DNA of 64,000 nucleotides, taken from the NCBI RefSeq assembly GCF_021353265.1, contig NZ_JAJTWU010000001.1, positions 124,001 to 188,000 on the forward strand, read 5' to 3'. Origin of the DNA: Pelomonas cellulosilytica (GTDB taxonomy: Bacteria; Pseudomonadota; Gammaproteobacteria; Burkholderiales; Burkholderiaceae_C). A model generated the notes under the pieces. That model worked only from the letters and a program-made list of their open reading frames with translations, did not search any database and was not told where the DNA came from. Shown here in pieces: positions 46,507 to 54,840 of the stretch; position 1 is the stretch's first letter, and each line of letters opens with the position of its first letter. Position numbers and translations under genes: made by a program.

Positions 46507-47751
46507 CTACCGGATTAGCGCCTGATAGGTCAGTGTCTTGATGCGCTGGTTCAGCGTCGAGTTGCCGGCGGGCCGTAGCTGCGTCATGAACAGGATGACC
46601 AGTCGCTCCTTCGGGTCCACGACGTACTGCGGAAAGTAGGCGCTGCCCCAGCCGTAGGCACCTTCACTGCCCAGCTCCTTGAAGCCGCCGCGCCTGACAT
46701 TGACCCAGAAGCCCAGGCCGAAACCGTCGCCGTCGCTGCGCGCCTTGTCGCGGAGGTGGTCCGCCGTCATCAGCGCGATCGTTTGGGGCGACAGCAGGCG
46801 CACGCCGTCCAGCTCGCCGCCGTTCAGCAGCATCTGCAGGAAGCGCGTGTAGTCACCGGCCGTGGACACCAGGCCGGCGCCGCCGGACATCAGCTTGTGC
46901 GGGCCGTTGACGAAGTCGCTCTTCGCCGACGTTTCCTGCAGCCTGAGCTGGCCGCCTTCCAGGCCGTAGACGTTGGCCAGCCTCCCGGCCTTCTCGGGCG
47001 GCACGGCGAAGCCAGTGTCGGCCATGTGCAGCGGGTCGGTGATGCGGGCCTTGATGAACTGGTCCAGCGGCTGGCCGGAAACCACCTCCACCAACCGCCC
47101 CAGCACGTCGGTCGCGTAGCCGTAGATGAAGGCCTCGCCCGGCTGGCCCTGCAGCGGCAGCCTGGCGAATCGATCTGTCCACTGGGCCAGCGTTTCGTCG
47201 TTGCCGAGGAGGTACCAGTCCTTCATGCCGGCTGCGTCATAGGCCGCCTGTGCGGGGCCGGCGCCGTAGCTCATGCCGGCGGTGTGGGTCAGCAGGTCGT
47301 GGATGGTCAGCGGGCGCCGTGGCTTCTCGGTGCCGCCGCCGGGCAGGGCCACCTGTACGTTGGCGAAGGCCGGCAGGTAGCGCGCCACCGGATCTTTCAG
47401 CAGGAAGAGGCCTTCCTCGTACAGCATCATGGCCGCCACGGTCGTCAGGGCCTTGGTCATGGACGCGATGCGGAAGATCGTGTCCGTGCGCATCGGCCGG
47501 GCGTTCTCGATGTCCTGCTGCCCGTAGGCCTTGAAGATCACCGGCTTGCCGTCCCGCAGCACGGCCATCACGCCGCCGGCGAGCTGGTGGTGGGCGATCT
47601 GTTCCTCGATGGCGGCGTCCAGCCGCTTCAGCCGCTCCGGCGAGAAGCCCTGGGCATTGACGGCTTGCGCGGCCTTCGGTGCCGCGGTCGCAGCGGGTGC
47701 ATGGGTGAGGGTGGCGCAGGCGAGCGCCACCGCGAGCAGGGTCTTTTGCAT
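46507..47751 (-). CDS. Beta-lactamase-family (class C-like) serine hydrolase, exported
   Basis: 414 residues with a signal peptide to about TAAP (residue 24). SxxK is SMTK (Ser97-Lys100). A Tyr-containing YGYATD replaces YxN, as in EstB-type esterases; HDLLTHTAGMSYG and the late GWGSAYFPQYVVDP (in place of KTG) also fit this esterase-like group. It probably is an esterase acting on acyl groups of pectin fragments rather than a beta-lactamase. Its ATG shares 1 bp with the CE12 stop (TGATG). Confidence 0.8.
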   Translation of the reverse strand: MQKTLLAVALACATLTHAPAATAAPKAAQAVNAQGFSPERLKRLDAAIEEQIAHHQLAGGVMAVLRDGKPVIFKAYGQQDIENARPMRTDTIFRIASMTKALTTVAAMMLYEEGLFLLKDPVARYLPAFANVQVALPGGGTEKPRRPLTIHDLLTHTAGMSYGAGPAQAAYDAAGMKDWYLLGNDETLAQWTDRFARLPLQGQPGEAFIYGYATDVLGRLVEVVSGQPLDQFIKARITDPLHMADTGFAVPPEKAGRLANVYGLEGGQLRLQETSAKSDFVNGPHKLMSGGAGLVSTAGDYTRFLQMLLNGGELDGVRLLSPQTIALMTADHLRDKARSDGDGFGLGFWVNVRRGGFKELGSEGAYGWGSAYFPQYVVDPKERLVILFMTQLRPAGNSTLNQRIKTLTYQALIR

Positions 47752-49013
47752 CAGTCGCCCAGCGGTCGCTGGTGGGTGAAGCCGGGGCTTGCCGCCAGTT
47801 TGAAGTGTTCGGGCGGCTGGGGCCTGGCGGGGTCGATGGGGCCGAGATCATCGCGCAGCTCGCCGGCCGCCGGCACATGTGCGTCGCGCAGTCCCTGGGC
47901 CACCAGACGCGCCAGCTGCATGGCGCCGTAGTTGTTGTGATGCGTGTTATCGAGCCTGCCGTCGTTGACCGGATGCATCGCCTGCGAGCGCTCGGCGCCT
48001 AGGGCGGCATAGAGCTGCCGGCTCATGCCGTTGAGGTCAATGAACGCGAGCTTCATGTCCGTCGCGACGGCGCGCGCGGCGTCGGCGTACTCCAGCAGGC
48101 TCGGTTTGAGCTGGCCCGTCTGCACGTCGAAGTTGCGCCGCTCCATCGACGACAGGACGACCGGAACACCGCCGCGCGCAAGGATGCGTTCGGCATGCGT
48201 GCGCAGTTCGGCCTTGTAGGTCTGGGCGTTGCCGCTACCGTCCTTCTGCTGCTTCTGGTCGTTGTGGCCGAATTGCATCAGCACCGTGTCGCCGGGGCGC
48301 AGCATCGAGAGGATCTTGTCGATGCGCCGGCGCGCCAGCGAGTCGCGGTAGGTCTCGCCGGACTCCGCGTGGTTGGACACCGCCACCGTCGGCTTGAAGA
48401 GCGCCGTGAACATCTGACCCCAGCTCGCATAAGGCTCCTGCGACTGGTCGGCCACCGTCGAGTCGCCGAGCAGGAAGATGGTGGGCACCTGGACGGGCTC
48501 GATGGTCAGGCGCCTCAGCGCGGGCCGGTCGCCGTTGATCTCCAGCGTCAGCCGGCCGTCCCAGGCCCAGGCTTCCTCGACGGTTTCGCGCGGCGACTTG
48601 AGGTTGACGGCGCCCGGTTCGACGCCCGGCACGGCGGCGATGACCGGCGTGCGGATGTTGACGATGAAGCTGCGGGTCGCACTCGCGTGGGCGGGCAACT
48701 GGAGACGGTCGAACATCAGCCGCCGCAACTCGGCCTTGACGGTTGTGTCGCTGGGTTCAGGCCCGCCGAGCGTGGCGGTCACGCGGTAGTTGCCTTCGGG
48801 CAGCGCGACCGAGAAGAAGAACGGCTGGCGGGCGGCGTTGGCCGGTGCCGCGGGCTCATAGCCGTATGTCTTGTCGCGGCTGTAGAGCGTGTCGGCGGAG
48901 ACGGCGGTCTCGCCTGCGGCGGCCTGGCCGTCGAAGGCGAAACGCCAGGTCTCGGCAGACCAGGCGGTCTGGGCCAGCAGGCAGGTGGCGAGCAGGGCGG
49001 CGTATCGCTTCAT
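47751..49013 (-). CDS. Rhamnogalacturonan acetylesterase (CE12), exported
   Basis: 420 residues, signal peptide MKRYAALLATCLLAQTAWSA. An N-terminal beta-sandwich accessory domain (about 20-175; ETWRFAFDGQAAAGETAV, LPEGNYRVTATLGG) precedes the SGNH domain with GDSTVADQSQEPYASWGQMF, FGHNDQKQQ and DNTHHNNYGA (Asp and His of the triad). YesT/RhgT-type enzymes have this layout. It is in the PL26 operon, 51 bp after that gene. It has the canonical Asp that the tandem enzyme at the locus start lacks. Confidence 0.93.
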   Translation of the reverse strand: MKRYAALLATCLLAQTAWSAETWRFAFDGQAAAGETAVSADTLYSRDKTYGYEPAAPANAARQPFFFSVALPEGNYRVTATLGGPEPSDTTVKAELRRLMFDRLQLPAHASATRSFIVNIRTPVIAAVPGVEPGAVNLKSPRETVEEAWAWDGRLTLEINGDRPALRRLTIEPVQVPTIFLLGDSTVADQSQEPYASWGQMFTALFKPTVAVSNHAESGETYRDSLARRRIDKILSMLRPGDTVLMQFGHNDQKQQKDGSGNAQTYKAELRTHAERILARGGVPVVLSSMERRNFDVQTGQLKPSLLEYADAARAVATDMKLAFIDLNGMSRQLYAALGAERSQAMHPVNDGRLDNTHHNNYGAMQLARLVAQGLRDAHVPAAGELRDDLGPIDPARPQPPEHFKLAASPGFTHQRPLGD

Positions 49014-49064
49014 CGTCGATTCAGTGGCGGGTTCAACGTTGTGATGGAGAGGCGGAGCCGCCGG

Positions 49065-51797
49065 TCAGTCGGTCAACTGGTCCCCCACCAGCGCCAGGTT
49101 CTGGATGGCCGCCAGACCCCACTGCGCCGTGTCGTTCGTCGAGATCCACGGCGCCTCGTCGACGGCATTCAGCGCCTGCGGCCCGCTGATGCGCGTGGTC
49201 TTCAATGCCTTCTGCCCGCGCGGGTCATCGGCCAGGAACTCGTGCCAGGCGCGCCGGGCCAGTCCGACGTCGCGCTTCTGCGCCGCGGCGTAGGCCGTCA
49301 GCCGCGAATGCCCCACGCTCAGCACCGGGCTGCCGCCGTGCGGGGAACCGAGGGCCTTGACTTGTTGCGCCTTGGGCGCGTTGTACAGCTCGCAGTACTG
49401 CAGCCACGCTGCCTTGAAGGCGGGCTCGTCGATCAGCTCCACGAGCTCGGCATTCATTTCCACCGCGCCAAAGACCGCGCTCAGGTGGCTGGCGCTGATC
49501 TTGTCGCCGCTGACGTTGTGGAAGGCGCCTTCGCTGGGCCCGTCCGGCTCGTAGCCACCGCTGCCGGTGAAATAGCCGTGCGGCATGGCTGCGATGCCGC
49601 GCATGCCGCGCAGCAGCTTGTCGCGCCAGCGGCGGTCGCCGGTGCGTTCCCACTCGGTCATCACGTTGGCGACGACCGAGCCCCAGTCGGTGCCGAAGCC
49701 TATGCGGGCGGGCCAGGGGCCCTTGTCCACGCGGCCGGCGATCTTGCGCACGGGGTCGACTTCGTCCATCTTGGCGTCGACGTGCAGCACTTCGCGCATG
49801 ACGTCGCCCACGCGCTCATCGGCCGTCAGGTAATAGTAGAAGCGCCGGTAGGCCGCCGTCGAGATGCGCGCTTGTTTAGCGCTGCAGCCCCAGTGCTGCA
49901 CGTTGTGGCGCGTGCCCAGACCCTGGAAGCGGCCGAGGTGGTAGATATCCACCTCGCTGGTGTGCCGGACCATGGCCTCGGCGAAGCGGAAGATGTCGGC
50001 GCGACCGCTGCGCAGGTAGCTGTACCAGAGCCACAGGTCGGGCGACAGCTCCGAGTTGTCCCACGCAAAGCCGCCTACGTCGTAGCGCCACTCGTGCCGG
50101 TCGGCGTCGTAGGTGTGGCGGATGTCGCCGTAGTCCCAGAAACCGTACCAGTGCCGCTGCTCGACCTCCTTCCTGTAGAAGTCGAACAGAAAGTCGAGCT
50201 TGTCCTCGATCTGGCGCCGCACCGGCGTGCTCCGGTCCGGCAGGCTCCACAGCCGGCCGAACACGCCAGCCGACAGATAACGCTGCGGTGACGCGGCCAG
50301 CTGGGGTGGCGTCTGCACGGTCGCGGCCATTTGCACGAAGCGCTCCCGCGTGGGCGTGGCGGGCAGCGCCCACAGCGTGATCTCGCTGCTGCGCGCAATA
50401 CCCACCGGTGTGCCGAAGCCCTTCTCGTAGTCCTCGTACGTCATCTCCAGGCCTTCGAGCTCCTGCTCGTGGGTATCCTGCCCCAGGCCATCGTGATAGA
50501 AGCGCAGATCCATCGCCGGCGCTTCGGGTGCGTGCATCCACAGCGTCACCTGCGCGGCGTCGCCCGTCGCGTTGCGGATGTCGAGCTGCGTCGGGTGGCG
50601 CTGCCAGAAGTCGCGCAGGCCGAAGGCGATGCCGCCGCTCGCGCCGCCGATGTAGCCCGTGCCCGGTGCGCGACGGCCGAAGGCGGCGGGGATCCAGCCG
50701 TGGCCGGCCTTCGTGCGCTTCTTGATCTGGAAGCCGTCGGCGCTCAGTTGGCTCAACGTGTAGTCGCCCCAGGCCGGAATGCGGTGCTGCAGCTTGCGCA
50801 CCTGAGCGCCCCATTGCTCCAGCGGCGGCGTGGCACGGCCGGCGAGCTGCGCTTCGCGCACCGCCGCGCCCGGGTCGCGGCGCAGGCCGGTCAGATTGCG
50901 CACGCCCTCGGCCCACAGGCCGCCAGCCTCGCCGGCAAAGCGCACATGGCGGTCGACCAGCGCATCGCGCATCGGCACGTCGAAGCGCAGGCCGATGCCC
51001 CGCACGAAGTCCTTGTGCTCATCGCCGTCGAAGACGAAGGTGTGCATGACGCGCACGGACTCGGCGCCGGCGTAGAAGTAGAGGCGCACCGAGAACGGCA
51101 GCCAGGCGCGGCCGCTGCTGCTGCGGTGCTGGCCATCGACCTTGACGACCGCCCGCACCGGCCCGGTCTGTTCGACGGTCAGCCGGGTGATGCGGCTGTC
51201 GAAGGCGGTCTGCGTGATCGGTCCTTGTTCTGCGTCGGGCTTGTCGTCCGCCTGGGCGACGAGCCGGCAGCGGCCCAGCAACTCGCGGCCGTCGCGTTCG
51301 ATGCGCTGGATGAGCGCGTCACCGCTGCGCGGCAACCGGACACGGAGCACGCCTGTGTTCACGTCCACCGCGTCGGGGCTTTCGGTGACGCTGACCCTGG
51401 GTGTATCCGCAGGTTGCTCGGCCGCGCCGGGCAGGATGCGCGGCGCGGCACCGGCGTCGACACCGGCGGGTAGCGCATGCGCCGTCCATTTCAGCGAGCC
51501 ATCGGGCCAATAGGCCAGTGGCCACGTCTGCAGCGGCAGCGGGCGGCCGTCGGTGCCGGTGGCGTGGAAGGCCTGGGACGACAGATGCGCGCCGCGCGGC
51601 CAGGGCAGGCCCAGCGTGGCGCCGGTCATCAGCACGGGAGCGCCACCGTCCAGCCAGCGCAATGCATCCGCATCCGCGGGCAGGGGCGTTGCGGCCGCCG
51701 TGGCAGCCGCTGCGGCCGGCAAGGTGGCCAGCCCGGCGAGGCCGCCGACGGGCAGGGCGGCGGTCTTGAAGAAGTGGCGACGGCTGAAATCGGTCAT
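49065..51797 (-). CDS. PL26-like exo-rhamnogalacturonan lyase (PcRGLX/YetA type), Tat-exported
   Basis: 910 residues. N-terminal Tat signal SRRHFFKTAALPVGGLAG. The layout matches the PcRGLX/YetA family: N-terminal RIFT-barrel-like domain (GAPVLMTGATLGLPWPRG, WPLAYWPDGSLKWTAHALP), a beta domain, then an (alpha/alpha)6-like toroid (WYGFWDYGDIRHTYDADRHEWRYDVGGFAWDNSE; NVQHWGCSAKQARIS; DWGSVVANVMTEWERTGD). Fungal PL26 releases unsaturated GalA-Rha from RG-I ends. Tat export implies folding or cofactor loading before transport to the periplasm. It overlaps the permease stop by 4 bp, which couples disaccharide release to uptake. Confidence 0.85.
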   Translation of the reverse strand: MTDFSRRHFFKTAALPVGGLAGLATLPAAAAATAAATPLPADADALRWLDGGAPVLMTGATLGLPWPRGAHLSSQAFHATGTDGRPLPLQTWPLAYWPDGSLKWTAHALPAGVDAGAAPRILPGAAEQPADTPRVSVTESPDAVDVNTGVLRVRLPRSGDALIQRIERDGRELLGRCRLVAQADDKPDAEQGPITQTAFDSRITRLTVEQTGPVRAVVKVDGQHRSSSGRAWLPFSVRLYFYAGAESVRVMHTFVFDGDEHKDFVRGIGLRFDVPMRDALVDRHVRFAGEAGGLWAEGVRNLTGLRRDPGAAVREAQLAGRATPPLEQWGAQVRKLQHRIPAWGDYTLSQLSADGFQIKKRTKAGHGWIPAAFGRRAPGTGYIGGASGGIAFGLRDFWQRHPTQLDIRNATGDAAQVTLWMHAPEAPAMDLRFYHDGLGQDTHEQELEGLEMTYEDYEKGFGTPVGIARSSEITLWALPATPTRERFVQMAATVQTPPQLAASPQRYLSAGVFGRLWSLPDRSTPVRRQIEDKLDFLFDFYRKEVEQRHWYGFWDYGDIRHTYDADRHEWRYDVGGFAWDNSELSPDLWLWYSYLRSGRADIFRFAEAMVRHTSEVDIYHLGRFQGLGTRHNVQHWGCSAKQARISTAAYRRFYYYLTADERVGDVMREVLHVDAKMDEVDPVRKIAGRVDKGPWPARIGFGTDWGSVVANVMTEWERTGDRRWRDKLLRGMRGIAAMPHGYFTGSGGYEPDGPSEGAFHNVSGDKISASHLSAVFGAVEMNAELVELIDEPAFKAAWLQYCELYNAPKAQQVKALGSPHGGSPVLSVGHSRLTAYAAAQKRDVGLARRAWHEFLADDPRGQKALKTTRISGPQALNAVDEAPWISTNDTAQWGLAAIQNLALVGDQLTD

Positions 51798-53455
51798 GGG
51801 CGGGCGGGATGGACAGCAGGAAGTTCGGAAATGGTCCGGGTGCCGGCGGCGCGGCCCCAGAGTCGTTCATAGGGCCAGCCGGTCAGCTCCTCGACGATGC
51901 GCTGGTTCTCGGCGCTCTCGGCCTCGGTCGCGCCGGCACGCAGTCGCTCGACCTCGTGCACCAGCACGGCGTGGGTACTCGAGTTCAGCCGGAAGCGCCA
52001 GGACGCCAGTGCGCCCAGCATGAGCATCAGCATCGGGCCGCCCACCATCAGCGCGGTGACCGTCTGGATGGCCTCGGGGCTCTGCACGACGACCTCGCCG
52101 GGCTTCGTGCGGATGTAGCCGCCCACATCGATGATCCAGCCGCTGGCCATGATGGCGCCGCTCTGGGCCAGCTTGCGCACCAGCGTCATGACACCGGCGA
52201 AGATGCCTTCGCGGCGTTCGCCGGTGACGGCCTCGTCGACATCGGGCAGGTAGTTGTAGACCGACCAAGGCACGAAGTTCAGCGTGCCGCGGCCCAGGCC
52301 TGCCAGCATGATGGGCACGAACAGCCAGAACGCCAAGCTTGCTGAGAAGCCGGGCAGCGACGGGTTCAACGCGTCGAAGATGTTGGTGCCCAGTGCCTTG
52401 AAGCCATCGGCAAAGCCCGCCGGCCGCGCCACGTAGAACACTAGATACAGCAGCAGCGCCGCGCCGAACAGTGCGGCCGCCAGCCGGTAGGCCAGCACGG
52501 GGCCGGTGCGGATGACGATCTGGATGGCCAGCATCACGGAGACGAGCTGGGCCACGTACATGACCGTCATCAACTGCGAGATGGCCAGCGTGGCGCCCAT
52601 CAGCACCGTCGCGACGAAGAAGGCGAAGGCGCTGTTGAAGATGTCCTGTGACAGGTAGCCGCCGAGGTAGATCGCCAGGTGCTGGCGGAAGGCGCGGATC
52701 TTCAGCGTCGAGAACAGGTCCCGGAACATCTTGACCGGGATCATCAGCACGGCCTCCAGCTTCACGCCGCCGAAGGTCTGCGACATGATGGCCTGCTCCC
52801 GCGTGCCGTAGGGGCGCTCCCAGGTCGTCAGCACGACGAGGGTGACGACCACCGAGAAGGCCACGCCGAAGATGGCGGCCATCCAGAAGAAGGTGTCGGG
52901 CGAATCCTTGCCGCCGAACTGGTTGATCAGCAGCGTGGGCAGATAGGAGGCCAGGATGGCCGAGCCCTGCGCAATGATCATGCGCGCGCCAGCGAACCTA
53001 GCCTTGCGCTTGTAGTCCTTGGTCATCTCCGCGGCCAGCGTTTCCCAGGGGATGAGAAACATCGTGTAGAGCAGCTCGAAGAAGATGAAGGCAGCCAGGT
53101 AATACCAGAACGTGTGGCCGGCGCGGAAGATGAGCGCGAAGCTGGGCAGCAGTGGGATCGTGATCAGCAGGAACAGCTTGCGCCGACCGACTTTGCGGCC
53201 CACCCAGGTGTGGCGTAGGTTGTCGGACACATAGCCGATCAGCGGGCAGGTGATGGCCTCCAGCAGCCGCGGCAGACCGAGGATGAGGCCCGCTTCGCCG
53301 GCGGACAGGCCGCAGAACGTCGTGAAGAAATAGAACAGCCAGCCGGTGACGACGGCTTGCGCGCCGGCGCCCAGCACGTCGCCGGAGCCCCAGCCCCAGT
53401 AGTTGATCCAGGTGGGCTCTTTGGCGGAGGGATGGAGATTTGGGGGCGGATTCAT
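51794..53455 (-). CDS. GPH/MFS-type sugar permease
   Basis: 553 residues, about 12 membrane helices, start MNPPPNLHPSAKEPTWINYWGWGSGD. The GPH-like signature LIGYVSDNLRHTWVGRKVGRRKLFLL and the absence of a signal peptide fit a glycoside-cation symporter. A cytoplasmic C-terminal tail of about 70 residues (EVERLRAGATEAESAENQRIVEEL) is longer than usual. Likely cargo is the unsaturated RG disaccharide or L-rhamnose, since no other permease is in the locus. First gene of the permease-PL26-CE12-hydrolase operon. Confidence 0.88.
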   Translation of the reverse strand: MNPPPNLHPSAKEPTWINYWGWGSGDVLGAGAQAVVTGWLFYFFTTFCGLSAGEAGLILGLPRLLEAITCPLIGYVSDNLRHTWVGRKVGRRKLFLLITIPLLPSFALIFRAGHTFWYYLAAFIFFELLYTMFLIPWETLAAEMTKDYKRKARFAGARMIIAQGSAILASYLPTLLINQFGGKDSPDTFFWMAAIFGVAFSVVVTLVVLTTWERPYGTREQAIMSQTFGGVKLEAVLMIPVKMFRDLFSTLKIRAFRQHLAIYLGGYLSQDIFNSAFAFFVATVLMGATLAISQLMTVMYVAQLVSVMLAIQIVIRTGPVLAYRLAAALFGAALLLYLVFYVARPAGFADGFKALGTNIFDALNPSLPGFSASLAFWLFVPIMLAGLGRGTLNFVPWSVYNYLPDVDEAVTGERREGIFAGVMTLVRKLAQSGAIMASGWIIDVGGYIRTKPGEVVVQSPEAIQTVTALMVGGPMLMLMLGALASWRFRLNSSTHAVLVHEVERLRAGATEAESAENQRIVEELTGWPYERLWGRAAGTRTISELPAVHPARP

Positions 53456-53481
53456 GTCTCTGGCTGTCTGCGCCGTGGTTG

Positions 53482-53495
53482 TTCACGCGCTTGTT
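53482..53495 (-). promoter_or_regulatory. Copy of the locus palindrome before the permease operon
   Basis: Minus-strand AACAAGCGCGTGAA, sharing 10 of 11 core bases (CAAGCGCKTGA) with the site before the GH43-GH35 gene. It lies 27 bp before the permease ATG. Confidence 0.45.
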
Positions 53496-53564
53496 ATTTG
53501 TGGAGCCCGCCTGGGCGAATAACGGGTGGGGTCATGGAACCAACCCCTATTGCCGTGTGGCCCG

Positions 53565-54728
53565 TCAGATGAACCGCACCAGCAGCTCGCCCATCGCCAG
53601 CAGTGCCATCGCCTGCCCGAACGGCATGGACGTGAGCGGGATGTCCTTGTATTCCTGCAGCGTGTTGAACACCGGCGTGCCGAAGCTCACCTGGGTCAGC
53701 TCGCCCGTGTCGTTGATGTGCTTGCGCACGGCCAGCGCGGCCTTCACGCCGAAGGACTCGTAGTCCTTGGAGATGTAGCCCTTGCGAACGGCCTTCAGGA
53801 TGCCGTAGGCGAAGCCGGCAGAAGCCGCTGCCTCGTCGTACGAGGTCGGGTCGTCCAGCAGCGTAGGCCACAGGCCGGACGGCGACTGGCACTTGGCCAG
53901 CGCGCTCACCTGCGCTTCCAGCGTCGAGACGAGGAATTGGCGGAAGGCGTCGCCCTCGGGCAGGTTCAGCAGCTCGATGAACTCAGGGATGACGATGGTG
54001 ACCCACGAGTTGCCGCGCGCCCACAGCGCGTTGGCGAAGTTGTGGCGGCCGTCGAACGTCCAGCCGTGGAACCACAGGCCGGTCTTGCGGTCGGACAGGT
54101 ATTTGATGTGGACGAGGAACTGGCGCTTGGCTTCCTCGATGTAGTGCGGTCGGTTCAGCAGCAGGCCGAACTTGGCCAGCGGCAGGACTGACATCATCAG
54201 TGTGTCGTCCCACAGCTGCTGGTGGTTCACGCTGTTGTAGACGATGTGCTGGAAGCCGCCTTCCTCGGTGCGCGGCAGGTCGCGGTAGACCCACTCGGCC
54301 CACCGGTCGATGTAGGGCAGATAGCGGCGATCGCCGGCGCGCTCGAACAGGAAGGCCAGCGTCAGGAAAGGCGCCACCGTGTTGATATTGCGGCTGGGCA
54401 TGCCCTCCTTGAAGCGTGCCTCGAACCAGCTGGTCATGATGTCCCAGGCCTTGGGGTCGCCCGTCAGCTCCCAGACCTTGTAGACGCCGTACAGGCCGAC
54501 GCCGTGCGTCCACTCGAAGCCGTTCCAGCCCTTGGTGTCCAGCACGCGCCCGTCGTCCAGGCGCAGCAGGAACTTGCCGTCCTTGTCCTCGATGTTGATC
54601 AGGTTGTGGATCAGCCGGTCGATGGCGCTGCGGATGTCGTCGCGGTCCGCGCCGAGGTGGGCCGTGTGGTGGGCCAGCAGCGGGTGGATCTTGGAGGAAT
54701 CGACGGGCTTGAGGATCTGGTTGGACAT
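53565..54728 (-). CDS. Unsaturated rhamnogalacturonyl hydrolase, GH105
   Basis: Hydrolyses unsaturated GalA-Rha to 5-keto-4-deoxyuronate and L-rhamnose. 387 residues, no signal peptide, so cytoplasmic. (alpha/alpha)6 barrel with the YteR/YesR pattern: GWNGFEWTHGVGLYGVYKVWE, RNINTVAPFLTLAFL, HQQLWDDTLMMSVLPLAKFG and LWFHGWTFDGRHNFANALWARGNSWV. It feeds rhamnose to RhaM/RhaI. Preceded in the operon by a 29-residue membrane ORF and the GH43-GH35 gene; the permease operon follows 109 bp later. Confidence 0.95.
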   Translation of the reverse strand: MSNQILKPVDSSKIHPLLAHHTAHLGADRDDIRSAIDRLIHNLINIEDKDGKFLLRLDDGRVLDTKGWNGFEWTHGVGLYGVYKVWELTGDPKAWDIMTSWFEARFKEGMPSRNINTVAPFLTLAFLFERAGDRRYLPYIDRWAEWVYRDLPRTEEGGFQHIVYNSVNHQQLWDDTLMMSVLPLAKFGLLLNRPHYIEEAKRQFLVHIKYLSDRKTGLWFHGWTFDGRHNFANALWARGNSWVTIVIPEFIELLNLPEGDAFRQFLVSTLEAQVSALAKCQSPSGLWPTLLDDPTSYDEAAASAGFAYGILKAVRKGYISKDYESFGVKAALAVRKHINDTGELTQVSFGTPVFNTLQEYKDIPLTSMPFGQAMALLAMGELLVRFI

Positions 54729-54750
54729 GGTCTTGTCTCGGGTACTGCTT

Positions 54751-54840
54751 CTAGAAATGGAGGGCCAGTACGGTGCCTGCCACCAGCGCCAGCGCGATGC
54801 AGGCGGCCAGGATGGTGAGGCGTTCGGCGGCGCTGCTCAT
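54751..54840 (-). CDS. 29-residue single-pass membrane peptide ORF
   Basis: ATG at 54840 overlaps the GH43-GH35 stop (ATGA) and the frame ends at a TAG at 54751, 22 bp before GH105. The product MSSAAERLTILAACIALALV... is one transmembrane helix with a short polar N-terminus. The 4-bp overlap, the same habit as the real genes here, is the main evidence that it is translated. No family is recognised. Confidence 0.5.
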   Translation of the reverse strand: MSSAAERLTILAACIALALVAGTVLALHF

